A stretch of 64,000 nucleotides of DNA, from NCBI RefSeq assembly GCF_016056305.1, contig NZ_JAECZC010000081.1, forward strand, positions 1-64,000, given 5' to 3'. Source of the DNA: Amazonocrinis nigriterrae CENA67 (lineage in GTDB: Bacteria > Cyanobacteriota > Cyanobacteriia > Cyanobacteriales > Nostocaceae). This document shows positions 54,053 through 63,861 of the stretch, piece by piece. A program made the position numbers and the translations under genes. The notes beneath the pieces were generated by a model. It ran no database searches. It was not told where the DNA came from and worked only from the letters and a program-made list of their open reading frames with translations. Every line of letters starts with the position of its first letter. The stretch's first letter is position 1.

Positions 54053-55535
54053 TTTCCTGGTTGTTCGTTTGCGAATTATTGACTGTATAATTGATTTCTA
54101 ATTGTTCGGCAGCTTTAGCCGTTGTTACTTTACCACTGCCGTAAATAACTTGTAATTTTCCTGGTCTTTCCTCACCTCTCCGTCGTGCAGAAGTATTTTC
54201 TTCGCTGGTATCTTCTGCTATCACTTCGTATAAAATAGCTTGTTTATTCTGAATATTGCCTTTACGTAAAACTCTCCCCAAACGTTGAATATATTCTCTA
54301 GTTGAGCCTGTACCAGATAAAATAATAGCAATAGAAGCAGCAGGCACATCAACACCTTCATTTAACACATGGGAAGCAACTAAGGTATTATATTCACCTT
54401 CTCGAAATTTAGTTAAGATTTCATGTCGTTCTTTTACCGGAGTTTGATGAGTGATTGCGGGAATTAGCAAATCTTGAGAAATTTTATAAACGGTGGCATT
54501 ATCAGCAGTGAAAATTAACACCCGTTCTGGATAATGTTGTGCCAATAAATCAGCTAAAATTCGCAACTTGCCATCAGTCCCCAAAGCAATTTCTTTCGCC
54601 TCCCGGTGTGCTAACATCGCTCTACGCCCAGCTTGCGATCTAGCACTCATCTGCACGAACATTTGCCAACCTTGAATACTGCCCAAAGATATCTTTGATT
54701 GTCTTAAAAAATCGTTGCGTGTTTGGATTAATTCGTTATATCTTTCGCGCTCAATTTGTGATAGTTTAACTTTAATTTGCACAATTTCATGTTCTGCAAG
54801 TGCCTTACCCGCCAAATCTTCAGCACGTTTGCGATATACTTCCGGGCCAATTAAGATATTTAAATCTGCGTGTTTCCCATCTGTGCGTTCAGGCGTTGCT
54901 GAAAGTCCCAAACGATAAGGCGCGATCGCATACTCTGCAATTACCCGATTAAAATCTGTGGGCAAATGATGACATTCGTCAAAAATAATTAAACAATATT
55001 GATTACCTAGCGCTTCGGCATGAATTGCGGCACTATCATAAGTTGCAACTAAAATAGCAGTTTTATCCCGCGAACCGCCGCCAAGCAACCCCACCTCAGC
55101 ATCAGGAAACGCCGCCACCAAATGTGCATACCACTGATGCATCAAATCCAGCGTTGGCACCACAATCAAAGTAGTCCGCGGTGTCGCCTGCATTGCCATT
55201 TGCGCCAGATAAGTCTTTCCCGCAGCCGTAGGTAGCACCACCACCCCCAGCCTTCCCGCCAACTTCCAAGCCGCTAGCGCCTCACTTTGGTGCGGATAGG
55301 GTTCCATTTCTAAACCTGCAACCAAATCTACAGGATAAAATTGCTTTGCCTCATCGACAAAATGCACATTTTCTGCTTGTAGCGCTTCTACCAATGGACG
55401 GTATCTAATAGCAGGAATCCGGTATTTTTCAACTCTATCATCCCATGTAGCAAAGTCTATCCAAGCTTTGCCGTGTGGCGGTGGATGCAAAATTAATGTA
55501 CCACGATCAAACGATAATGTGGGGGTGCGAGGCAT
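53982..55535 (-). CDS. XPB-type superfamily 2 DNA helicase
   Basis: About 517 residues. Motif [12 protein letters not shown], Ia [22 protein letters not shown] (DECH), [37 protein letters not shown]. The insert between the two RecA domains ([17 protein letters not shown]) may be the thumb. The tail is Asn/Thr/Lys-rich. It unwinds DNA, paired with the Bax1-type nuclease. The start is ATG 55535; a TTG two codons earlier is also in frame. A run of GGGAATT heptamers begins 10 bp upstream of the start codon, so no normal ribosome-binding site is seen. Confidence 0.9.
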   Translation of the reverse strand: MPRTPTLSFDRGTLILHPPPHGKAWIDFATWDDRVEKYRIPAIRYRPLVEALQAENVHFVDEAKQFYPVDLVAGLEMEPYPHQSEALAAWKLAGRLGVVVLPTAAGKTYLAQMAMQATPRTTLIVVPTLDLMHQWYAHLVAAFPDAEVGLLGGGSRDKTAILVATYDSAAIHAEALGNQYCLIIFDECHHLPTDFNRVIAEYAIAPYRLGLSATPERTDGKHADLNILIGPEVYRKRAEDLAGKALAEHEIVQIKVKLSQIERERYNELIQTRNDFLRQSKISLGSIQGWQMFVQMSARSQAGRRAMLAHREAKEIALGTDGKLRILADLLAQHYPERVLIFTADNATVYKISQDLLIPAITHQTPVKERHEILTKFREGEYNTLVASHVLNEGVDVPAASIAIILSGTGSTREYIQRLGRVLRKGNIQNKQAILYEVIAEDTSEENTSARRRGEERPGKLQVIYGSGKVTTAKAAEQLEINYTVNNSQTNNQENATNRTTKPPSKRRRNNTKKTED

Positions 55536-55544
55536 TGTCAATTA

Positions 55545-55593
55545 GGGAATTGGGAATTGGGAATTGGGAATTGGGAATTGGGAATTGGGAATC
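55545..55593. repeat. Seven GGGAATT heptamers
   Basis: Perfect tandem units (last one GGGAATC), directly upstream of the helicase start. The spacer 55594-55975 also holds GGGGAGCAGGAGAGCAGGGG-type units (about 55698-55755) and ACAACTGAC heptamers (about 55768-55812). Confidence 0.95.
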
Positions 55594-55975
55594 GGAAGAA
55601 TTTTTTCCTAGTACCCAGTCCCCAGTACTTAGTCCCTTGATTACTAATAACGCAAAAAGTGCTTAATTCCTCCGAGCAAGGCTGGGAGAAAATGGGGAGA
55701 TGGGGCGATGGGGAGCAGGAGAGCAGGGGTGCAGGGGAGTAGGAGAGCAGGGGAAAACTCCCGACAAATGACAACTGACCACAGACAACTAACAACTGAC
55801 AACTAACAACTAACTTCTACCTTCTGCCTTGTTTCTCTTACCTCTTTAGATAGATTCATTGCAAATAATTGTTCTCTGTGGATTTTCCAGATGCAAAATA
55901 GGTGTTGTGCGATCGCATTGTCTAGCCAATTTTGGGAATAATCCCTTCAGCTAGCTGCACTAAAGGAGAAGCCAC

Positions 55976-58657
55976 TTGAAAGGAATACACCCCCGGTTCA
56001 GGCTCTACACTGTGACAGTATTGGCTGTTGGTAGCGCCTTGCTGTTAACATTTTTGTTACAGCCACTACTGGCACCAACAATTTTTCTACTTTTCTTTGC
56101 TGCTGTAGCGGTTAGCGCCTGGTATGGCGGTATGGAAGCGGGACTATGGGCTACTTTTTTATCTACTTTAGCTGTCAACTACTTTTTCATAGAACCAGTG
56201 TTTTCGCTTTCCGTTTATACCTTAGACAGCAAGTTGCGCTTAGCCTTGTTTATGGTGGTGACAACAATCATTAGCTGGCTGAATTCTGAGTTACGCACTG
56301 CTAAGCAGTGTTTGGAAATAAATATACAAAAGCTACAAGCTAGTGAAGCACGGTTTAGACGTTTGGTAGAGTCTGACATCATTGGGATGATTGTAGCTGA
56401 TATGAATGGCGCGATCGCTGAAGCTAACAATGCTTTTTTAAAAATGGTAGGTTACACCCAAGAGGATTTGCTAGCTGGGCGAGTGCGATGGCGTGACATG
56501 ACACCATTAGAATATCTTGAGGTAAGCGATCGCTCTATTGCAAAACTCAAATCTACAGGGGTGTGTCAGCCTTTTGAACAAGAATACATCAAAAAAGATG
56601 GCACTCGTGTACCCGTCCTCTTGGGTTTTGCTTTGTTAGAAAATAATCCTGAGCAAATTATCGGTTTTGTACTTGACTTGAGCGATCGCCAACGCATAGA
56701 AAAGACTCTGCGCCAACGAGAAGAGGAACTACGACTAATTACCGATGCTGTGCCTGTGTTTATTTCCTATGTCGATGCCGAGGAACGTTACCGTTTTAAT
56801 AATAAGCAATATGAAGAATGGTATGGGGTTTCTGCCTCAGAAACTTATGGCAAGCAGATTCGAGAAATTGTGGACAAGTCAGTTTATGAGATAATTCGCC
56901 CTTATATAGAAAGGGTATTGTTAGGAGAGCAAGTAACCTACGAACACGAATTACCACATAAAGACGGCAAAATTCACTATATGAATGTCACTTATGTTCC
57001 TCAGTTTAATCAACAAGGAACAGTGGAAGGATTTGTTGCTTTAATTAAAGATATTACAGATTACAAAGAAGCGGAAGCAGCCATCAAACAAAGCGAGGAA
57101 CGCTTTAGGAAACTCACAGAAAAGGTACGTGTGATTCCTTGGGTAGTAGATGCTACCATAGGGAATTTTACTTATGTGGGGCCGCAAACTGTGGAGATTC
57201 TCGGTTATCCTTTGACAGACTGGTACGCCCCCAATTTCTGGGAGGAACACATGCATCCAGAGGATCGGGAATGGGCAGTTCAATATTGCCAAGAATCTGC
57301 GCTATCACTAGATAACTACGAATTTGAATACAGAATGTTAGCAGCAGATGGCAGAGTTGTGTGGCTGTATGACATTGTAAATGTGGTGCGGAGTGAGGGT
57401 AAACCACAGCTACTACATGGATTCATGATTGATATTACCGATCGCAAGGTTTCAGAGTCAGAACGGGAAGAACTACTCAAGCGCGAACAAGCAGCACGCG
57501 CCTCAGCAGAAGCCGCAAACCGCATGAAGGATGAGTTTTTAGCTACACTCTCCCATGAACTTCGTACCCCCCTCAACGCCATGCTAGGCTGGACGCAACT
57601 GCTGAGAAGCCGTACATTTGATCAAGCCACTACTACCAAAGCTCTAGAGACAATTGATCGCAATACCAGGTCTCTAGCGCAACTAATTGAAGATGTTCTG
57701 GATGTCTCGCGAATTATTCGCGGTACACTCCGCCTGAATACCCAACCCTTAGAATTGATACCAATTGTAGAGGCAGCAATTGAGACTGTGCGTCCCGCAG
57801 CCGACGCTAAAGAAATTCGCATTGACAGCAGATTTGACCCCACAGTAGGGGTAGTAATGGGCGATGCCAACCGCCTGCAACAAATTGTCTGGAACTTGCT
57901 CTCCAACGCCGTTAAATTCACATCCAAAGGCGGCATAGTGACTGTACAACTAGACCGAATTGACAGCCGCGTGCAAATTCGAGTCAGCGATACAGGCGGG
58001 GGAATTGCCCCGGAATTTTTGCCCTATGTGTTTGAGCGCTTCCGCCAAGCCGATAGCTCAACCACGCGATCGCATGGTGGACTAGGATTAGGGTTAGCGA
58101 TCGTCCGCCACCTAGTAGAATTGCATGGTGGTACAGTCTTTGCTGAAAGTCCAGGCATTGGACAAGGGGCAACTTTTATAGTTAATCTGCCCATGAAAGC
58201 TTTGGCTTTTAATATCAATAAGCCACAGCAGCTTTCACCGAGCAATGACGGTAAAAATGTTAATAGTTTGCCAACACTCAACGGCTTGCGAGTGCTTGTA
58301 GTCGATGATGAACCAGACACCCGTAAGTTGCTCACCACAGCACTAGGACAGTTTGGCGCACAAGTGATGGCAGTTACATCTGCTTTTGAGGCACTAGTTG
58401 CCTTAGAACAATTCCGCCCCCATGTACTAGTGAGCGATATTGGTATGCCACAAGAAGACGGCTACACACTAATTCGCAAACTCAGAGCGCTTTCCCAAGA
58501 GCAAGGAGGACGAATTCCAGCAGTAGCACTAACAGCCTACGCCAGAGCAGAAGACCGCACACAAGCTTTATTAGCAGGCTTTCAACTTCATGTTCCCAAG
58601 CCAGTCGATCCCACCGAATTAGCAGCTGTAGTAGCCAATCTTGCTGGACGTACTTAG
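55976..58657 (+). CDS. Membrane hybrid histidine kinase (DUF4118-PAS-PAS-PAS-HK-REC)
   Basis: 893 residues. An N-terminal DUF4118 four-helix membrane module (VTVLAVGSALLLTFLLQPLL ... YFFIEPVFSLSVYTLDSKLRLALFMVVTTI, about 12-105), three PAS domains (about 120-495), HisKA with LSHELRTPLNAML (His about 527), HATPase (NLLSNAVKFT, DTGGGIAPEF, GGLGLGLAIV) and a C-terminal REC with VVDDEPD and VSDIGMPQEDG (Asp about 821). The start is TTG 55976 with AAAGGAGAAGCCAC ahead. Phosphotransfer partner not in the window. Closely related in its kinase core to the second kinase of 28670-32938. Confidence 0.9.
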   Translation: MKGIHPRFRLYTVTVLAVGSALLLTFLLQPLLAPTIFLLFFAAVAVSAWYGGMEAGLWATFLSTLAVNYFFIEPVFSLSVYTLDSKLRLALFMVVTTIISWLNSELRTAKQCLEINIQKLQASEARFRRLVESDIIGMIVADMNGAIAEANNAFLKMVGYTQEDLLAGRVRWRDMTPLEYLEVSDRSIAKLKSTGVCQPFEQEYIKKDGTRVPVLLGFALLENNPEQIIGFVLDLSDRQRIEKTLRQREEELRLITDAVPVFISYVDAEERYRFNNKQYEEWYGVSASETYGKQIREIVDKSVYEIIRPYIERVLLGEQVTYEHELPHKDGKIHYMNVTYVPQFNQQGTVEGFVALIKDITDYKEAEAAIKQSEERFRKLTEKVRVIPWVVDATIGNFTYVGPQTVEILGYPLTDWYAPNFWEEHMHPEDREWAVQYCQESALSLDNYEFEYRMLAADGRVVWLYDIVNVVRSEGKPQLLHGFMIDITDRKVSESEREELLKREQAARASAEAANRMKDEFLATLSHELRTPLNAMLGWTQLLRSRTFDQATTTKALETIDRNTRSLAQLIEDVLDVSRIIRGTLRLNTQPLELIPIVEAAIETVRPAADAKEIRIDSRFDPTVGVVMGDANRLQQIVWNLLSNAVKFTSKGGIVTVQLDRIDSRVQIRVSDTGGGIAPEFLPYVFERFRQADSSTTRSHGGLGLGLAIVRHLVELHGGTVFAESPGIGQGATFIVNLPMKALAFNINKPQQLSPSNDGKNVNSLPTLNGLRVLVVDDEPDTRKLLTTALGQFGAQVMAVTSAFEALVALEQFRPHVLVSDIGMPQEDGYTLIRKLRALSQEQGGRIPAVALTAYARAEDRTQALLAGFQLHVPKPVDPTELAAVVANLAGRT

Positions 58658-58692
58658 TAGGGAATGGGGAATAGGGAATGGGGCATGGGGCA

Positions 58693-58800
58693 TGGGGGAG
58701 CCACTGCGGTGAGGCAGTACGGTGAGTCCAGTGCGGTCTTGGGCTTTGCCCAAGTGGAGCAACTGGCGTTAGCGTAGCGTTAGCGACGCAGTGGCTCCCC
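58693..58800. repeat. Long inverted-repeat unit
   Basis: GGGGGAGCCACTGCG ... CGCAGTGGCTCCCC at the two ends form a stem of 14-15 bp. Inside are a CTTGGGCTTTGCCCAAG hairpin and TTAGCG repeats. The left part recurs at 15244-15267, and the hairpin part at 43628-43668. No gene in 58658-59015. Confidence 0.8.
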
Positions 58801-59015
58801 AAGTGGAGTAACTGCCGATCTCAAGAGCGTTAGCGAGCCTGCGATCGCTCCTCATGCCCTTATTTAGTTCTCATGTACTACTCTGCTACCATCTCTTCTT
58901 ACCACTTCATCAATATTTAGATGCGTTTGCCCTGAGGATGAACGCGATCGCTCGTTTAAAGTCTGACATCACAAAATCGCGTTGCTCCCTGTAGGTTTTA
59001 TGATTCAAGTCACAG

Positions 59016-59777
59016 TTAACAAGCACCGCTGTTAAATAGCAAGACCTTTAAGGTTTTTAGTAGTAAACAGATGTCGTAAGTAACAGACCACTTACGTTGG
59101 TAGTCTAAATCCATCTGTACAATTGCTTCAAAGTTTTTAACATTTGAGCGCCCATTTACCTGCCACTCACCAGTAATTCCTGGTTTGACTTGTAACCTCT
59201 GCCAGTGGTGAGGTGAGTATTGCTGAACTTCATTTATTGTCGGTGGTCGAGTGCCGACCAAACTCATCTCTCCCAGCAGCACATTCCAAAACTGTGGAAG
59301 TTCGTCTAGACTGGTGCGGCGCATGAACCGACCGATGCGGGTGACGCGAGGGTCGTTGATGTTCTTGAAAATTTGCCCCTGAGCTTCGTTTTTTACTAAA
59401 TGTTGTAGTTGCTCTGCTCCTACCACCATAGAACGGAATTTCCAAATTTGGAAGGTACGCCCGTTCAAGCCACAGCGAGTTTGACTGTAAAAGATGGGAC
59501 CAGGATTATCTAGCTTTATGGCGATCGCTATAGGAATAACGATTGTGGCGGTAATTGCCAGCCCGACTAGGGCTCCTAGTATATCCATCAGGCGTTTTGT
59601 GCAGCTGGTGATAGAAGGGTGCACTATTTGTTTAGCAGCCCAATCACTGCCGTAACTATTTAGTGCTTGGAGACTTTTTAAGTCGCTACTTTGGTAATAA
59701 TCTGTGGAGATTGTGTTTGCAGTCTGATTTATTTTGTCAGTAGTGTTAGGAGTAAATATATTTATGAGTCTCATCAT
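59016..59777 (-). CDS. Exopolysaccharide sugar transferase (priming glycosyltransferase)
   Basis: 253 residues from [11 protein letters not shown] (GGAGG 9 bases before). PF02397 bacterial sugar transferase: a hydrophobic helix ([23 protein letters not shown]), then [55 protein letters not shown], and [14 protein letters not shown]. It transfers a sugar-1-phosphate to undecaprenyl phosphate at the inner membrane, starting a polysaccharide repeat unit. An upstream start at 59906 is open but carries no family sequence. Its neighbours upstream are sugar-modifying and transfer genes. Confidence 0.9.
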   Translation of the reverse strand: MMRLINIFTPNTTDKINQTANTISTDYYQSSDLKSLQALNSYGSDWAAKQIVHPSITSCTKRLMDILGALVGLAITATIVIPIAIAIKLDNPGPIFYSQTRCGLNGRTFQIWKFRSMVVGAEQLQHLVKNEAQGQIFKNINDPRVTRIGRFMRRTSLDELPQFWNVLLGEMSLVGTRPPTINEVQQYSPHHWQRLQVKPGITGEWQVNGRSNVKNFEAIVQMDLDYQRKWSVTYDICLLLKTLKVLLFNSGAC

Positions 59778-60876
59778 TATAAATTTTCCTCCAAGAAGCC
59801 AATAGACCTGTCCGAAATATAAACTTGGGCACAAAAAATGGTACAAAGGACATTTAGGCTTAAAAAGAAACAGGCAACGGGGAATGGGCAACAGAGAAAT
59901 CACCATAATTCAAATCAAGGGATTTTAATAAGGACGCATTGAAACTCGTTGCAAACAATCTCGTTTCAAATATTTGTTTTTTTACATTTAGGACTTACGC
60001 AAGTGTCATATTTCTATTTTTGAATGAGTGACTTTTGAACGCTAGTTACTATAACGGGGAGACAGCCACGTGGTGTTAGCGAAGCGGTAGCGACGTAGAA
60101 ACGTCGGCAGCGCGCAGAAAGGGAGTTTTCTCCCAATCTCCCATTCCCAGAGCAGGGCTGTTTCATTCGCTGATGATGGGGATTTGTACTGAGGATAATC
60201 TCGCGCAAAGGCAAGGCAGCGCGCCCTTGCGGCTTTGCCGACAGATGCGCGACTGCCGCGAAAGACGCAAAGAAAAATCGCGTATTTGGGGTTGAAGGCG
60301 CAAAAATTTTTTACTAAAATTGTGCGCTTGCTCTCAATTTTTATTTCTTTGAATCTTGCAATTTTACCCATTTTAGGGAACGAAACAGCCCTGCATCCCC
60401 AGAGGGAGTCTAGAGGGGGGCCAAAACCCCCCGAGTCCCGCAAGTGGCGTCGAACTGCCGTAAAAACACACTTTTCAAGGGTCGGTATTTTGTATTTAGT
60501 CATTTTTTGACTATTTCAGCCGATGCTTAAGTCCTGAAACAGCCAAACCACATTAAACTATTAAGAATTTTCTCAACTATTTTTGAGATTCTGAAAAACC
60601 TACCCTTGAAAGGAAACATCTTCTTACGTTACCCATTTGTGAGAGGTTAAGACTATATTTGATTTATGGATAAGCAATAGTACTTAAAATATGCCTGAAA
60701 ATCGGAGTTAAAAACACAATTTTTAGGCAAGCGATACCCAAATGTAAGTCGCTACTATTCGAGAACGACTTCATAGAATGCGTCTACACTTTAGCACAAG
60801 TAATGTTGTTTTAATCTCTCACGAATGTACGTTACCTGGGTTTATACCCAGAGGTACAAAATTTGAGTAACTAGTC
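59778..60876. other. Long non-coding spacer with degraded repeats
   Basis: About 1.1 kb without a convincing gene. It holds AGGACTTACGCAAG (59990-60003), a repeat also seen at 28475-28570 (60201-60280), GCAGGGCTGTTTC and its inverse GAAACAGCCCTGC (about 60150 and 60385), and a GGGGGGCCAAAACCCCCC hairpin (60414-60431). Open frames across it read through these repeats and look like no protein. Confidence 0.6.
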
Positions 60877-61842
60877 TTATTCCCTTGCACTCTTTGAAAA
60901 TAAGCGAAGTACAGATGTCTGACGTGATTCAATTAAAATCTCTAAACCTGATTTTAGCGACCAGTGAGGTGTAAAGTTTAACATTGAAGATGCATTTGAA
61001 ATATCAGCTTGTGAATGCTGAATATCTCCTACACGGTAAGGCATAAAATTGGTTGCTGATTGGTGCTTAGGAAAACAAGTTTTGAGAATATCAACTAGTT
61101 CAACCAAAGAGGTGTTTTTCCCATTCCCTAAGTTACAAATTAAGGAAGATCCAGATTTGAGGAGAGTAGTTAAAGCTTTGGTAAATCCATTCGCCACATC
61201 TTTAACATATATAAAATCTCGCGTTTGAGTACCATCTCCATAAATAGTTATGGGTAAACCTTGCTGCATGGCATTCACAAAAATGGAAATTACACCAGAA
61301 TATGGAGAATTAGGTTGTTGTCTAGGGCCATATACATTAAATAGGCGCAATCCTACAAATGAGAAACCTAATTGTTTGGCGAATAATTTGGCATATTGCT
61401 CGCACACCAGTTTTTGTAAACCATAGGGAGAAATCGGGTAAGTCTGTTGATTTTCTGAAATTGGTAGTTGCGTTGGATTACCATATACAGCTGCCGAACT
61501 AGCAAAAACTAGTCTGGGAATGTTTAAGGCCTGGCAAAGTTGAATGACAGCGATCGTTGCAGAAAGATTATTGTGATGAGCCTTTAGCGGTTGCAGCCAA
61601 GATTGAGTAACTGATGGGGTAGCTGCCAAATGGGCAAGTCCATCAATTTGCCCGGTAAAATCTTGCGGTTGACATCTAGATATATCTTTTATCAGTAGTT
61701 TGAGATGAGGATGTTCGGGCAGGTTTTGCAAGTTACCTGTTGATAAGTTATCAACTACAGTAACATGATGACCATCTGACAAAAGCTGTTCTGTCAGATG
61801 TGAACCGATAAAGCCGGCTCCACCAGTAACAATAAAATGCAT
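60877..61842 (-). CDS. NAD-dependent sugar epimerase/dehydratase (extended SDR)
   Basis: 321 residues. MHFIVTGGAGFIGSHLTEQLL has the GxxGxxG NAD site. VFASSAAVYGNP and SPYGLQKLVCEQ (YxxxK) form the catalytic triad. LRLFNVYGPRQ and DGTQTRDFIYVKDVANG are typical of UDP-glucose 4-epimerase or related enzymes. It makes a nucleotide-sugar precursor; which sugar cannot be told from the sequence. Part of the exopolysaccharide cluster. Confidence 0.9.
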   Translation of the reverse strand: MHFIVTGGAGFIGSHLTEQLLSDGHHVTVVDNLSTGNLQNLPEHPHLKLLIKDISRCQPQDFTGQIDGLAHLAATPSVTQSWLQPLKAHHNNLSATIAVIQLCQALNIPRLVFASSAAVYGNPTQLPISENQQTYPISPYGLQKLVCEQYAKLFAKQLGFSFVGLRLFNVYGPRQQPNSPYSGVISIFVNAMQQGLPITIYGDGTQTRDFIYVKDVANGFTKALTTLLKSGSSLICNLGNGKNTSLVELVDILKTCFPKHQSATNFMPYRVGDIQHSQADISNASSMLNFTPHWSLKSGLEILIESRQTSVLRLFSKSARE

Positions 61843-61956
61843 AATTTTGAGGTGCTTTTACGAAAATATTCTGATCAGGTTTGAAGATGAACCTAAACCC
61901 ATATCTGCATTACCTCTGTTTTCTATCAGCCCAAGCAGAGGTTATTAAGACGCTAT

Positions 61957-62913
61957 CTAGTGATAGATGGGAAGGAGCAAAACTTTCTGCCCTATACGAT
62001 GCAATTTTGATTTTATTCGTTGGAAATAGTATAAGAAAAAATAGCGTTTAGGATGGTGATATGGCCAAAATCTCTTCTGTAGAGCCTGCCAAATTTCAGC
62101 ATCCTTGACATCTTCTTTGGACAAATACTCGGCTATCCAGTTTAAGAATGCAAAATCTGCGGGATTTATCTTAAAAGGATGGTATTGTCCAGTTTTTTCG
62201 GCAATAGAACAACTGGAACCTGGATGTTGTCGATATCTATCCCAATAGTTAGGCTCTATAAACACAGATGTTTTGAGATAAACTTTAGTGAAAAAGACTT
62301 GATCTTCATACATACTCCGAAAGCTTTCTTCAAATCCCCCAATCTCTTGAAATAACTCGCGTCGGATTAACACACTACAAGTAGCAGGTGTATTAATTTT
62401 GTTTTGCAACAAGAGTGTTAGCAGTTTTGGCGGATGGAATAACCCATTGAGTGGAATACCCAGTTCTCGAATATAGTCGCGTTTGCTATCTTTAGGATTC
62501 CCCGTCCAACTGTACCAATATTGACTCGCTCCACAAACTACTTTTGCTTGAGGATTAGATTCCATGATTGCCAGTTGCCGTTCTAGTTTCTGCGGCAACC
62601 AAACATCATCAGCATCTAACAAGGCTATATATTCACCTTTAGCGTTGCGGATGCCCAGATTGCGCGTTGCACTCATGCCAAGGTTTTGATGGCGATCGTG
62701 TTCCAGATAGCGCACTTTTTCTGGGTATTTTTCAGCATACTGCAAGGCGATCGCTGTGCTATTGTCGGTAGAACCGTCGTCTACAAGCAGAAGTTCCCAG
62801 TTCTCATAAGTTTGAGCAAATACACTTTCTATCGCTTCTTCAATAAACTTCTCTGCATTCAAAAAGATTATAATCGCAGAGACTAAAGATGTTTTGTTGA
62901 GCTGTTCAATCAT
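61957..62913 (-). CDS. Family 2 glycosyltransferase, copy 1
   Basis: 318 residues, GT-A fold. The motifs are ELLLVDDGSTDNS (nucleotide binding), RNLGIRNAKGEYIALLDADDVWLPQKL (DxD, about 95) and EESFRSMYEDQVFFTK. It starts 8 bp before the stop of the paralogue upstream, so the two are translated together. No membrane segment. It probably adds a sugar to the lipid-linked unit. Confidence 0.9.
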   Translation of the reverse strand: MIEQLNKTSLVSAIIIFLNAEKFIEEAIESVFAQTYENWELLLVDDGSTDNSTAIALQYAEKYPEKVRYLEHDRHQNLGMSATRNLGIRNAKGEYIALLDADDVWLPQKLERQLAIMESNPQAKVVCGASQYWYSWTGNPKDSKRDYIRELGIPLNGLFHPPKLLTLLLQNKINTPATCSVLIRRELFQEIGGFEESFRSMYEDQVFFTKVYLKTSVFIEPNYWDRYRQHPGSSCSIAEKTGQYHPFKINPADFAFLNWIAEYLSKEDVKDAEIWQALQKRFWPYHHPKRYFFLYYFQRIKSKLHRIGQKVLLLPIYH

Positions 62914-63859
62914 TAACCGACCTCAAAAGCTGTTTTAAAAAAATCTTCTCTATTCCAGCTACTAAAATTTTTATTTTGAGCTTCCGAGATATAAAGTATA
63001 AAATTGGATGAACAGCCCGTAGTTTCTCCTCTGTTAATACCTCCCATGCTTTGGTATTTCTGGCACCATACATAGATAAATACTCAGCCACCCAGTTCAA
63101 GAAAGCTAAACGTGCAGCGTATTCTTTACCTTTTTGAGATCCTACCGTGTGGCAACAACTATTAGGATGTTGTCGATACTTATACCAGAACTTACTAGCT
63201 ACGAATATAGGGAATTGCAGACAAACCTTTGCACAAAAAACCTGATCTTCATACAGACCTCGGAATGTTTCTTCAAAACCACCAACTTTTTCTATTACTT
63301 GACGGCGCACCAACATTCCCGATATGCAAATTTTCATTTGTAATAAGAGCAGGAACAGCGTCGGTGGCTGGACTATAGTATCAATCTGTACTCTAGAGCC
63401 GTCCACAGAAACAATAGGAGTATCTAAAAAGTCACGTTTCATATCTTTAGAATTTCCAGTCCAGCTATACCACCACTGAATTGGCCCATAAACCATAGCG
63501 GCTTCAGGATGAGAATCTAGAATAGCGGCTTGTTCCTCTAAAGTTTGCGGTATCCAGATATCATCGGCATCTAAAAAGGTAATATATTCGCCTTCGGCAT
63601 GGCGGATACCTAAGTTGCGAGTTGCACTCATGCCGCGATTTTGATGTTCTTTGTGTTCTAAGTAACGAATTTTTTCAGGATATTTTTGTGTGTAGCTTAG
63701 AGCAATGTTTGTACTAACATCAGTAGAGCCATCATCTACTAGTAATAGTTCCCAGTTATCATAAGTCTGGGCAAATACGCTTTCTATTGCTTCTACAAAA
63801 AACTTTTCACCAGCATTAAAGAAGATGATGATACAAGAAACTAGAGGTTTGCTATTCAT
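62906..63859 (-). CDS. Family 2 glycosyltransferase, copy 2
   Basis: 317 residues from MNSKPLVSCIIIFFNAG, same fold and order as the next gene: LLVDDGSTDVS, LDADDIWIPQ, ETFRGLYEDQVFCAK. The two are about 50-60% alike by eye, tandem duplicates with probably different acceptors. AAGG lies before ATG 63859, 2 bp after the deacetylase stop. Confidence 0.9.
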   Translation of the reverse strand: MNSKPLVSCIIIFFNAGEKFFVEAIESVFAQTYDNWELLLVDDGSTDVSTNIALSYTQKYPEKIRYLEHKEHQNRGMSATRNLGIRHAEGEYITFLDADDIWIPQTLEEQAAILDSHPEAAMVYGPIQWWYSWTGNSKDMKRDFLDTPIVSVDGSRVQIDTIVQPPTLFLLLLQMKICISGMLVRRQVIEKVGGFEETFRGLYEDQVFCAKVCLQFPIFVASKFWYKYRQHPNSCCHTVGSQKGKEYAARLAFLNWVAEYLSMYGARNTKAWEVLTEEKLRAVHPILYFISRKLKIKILVAGIEKIFLKQLLRSVND

Positions 63860-63861
63860 AA

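Noticed and set aside
60042-60503. 153-residue open frame on the minus strand
   Set aside because: It reads through several dispersed repeats and hairpins, and shows no protein-like pattern.
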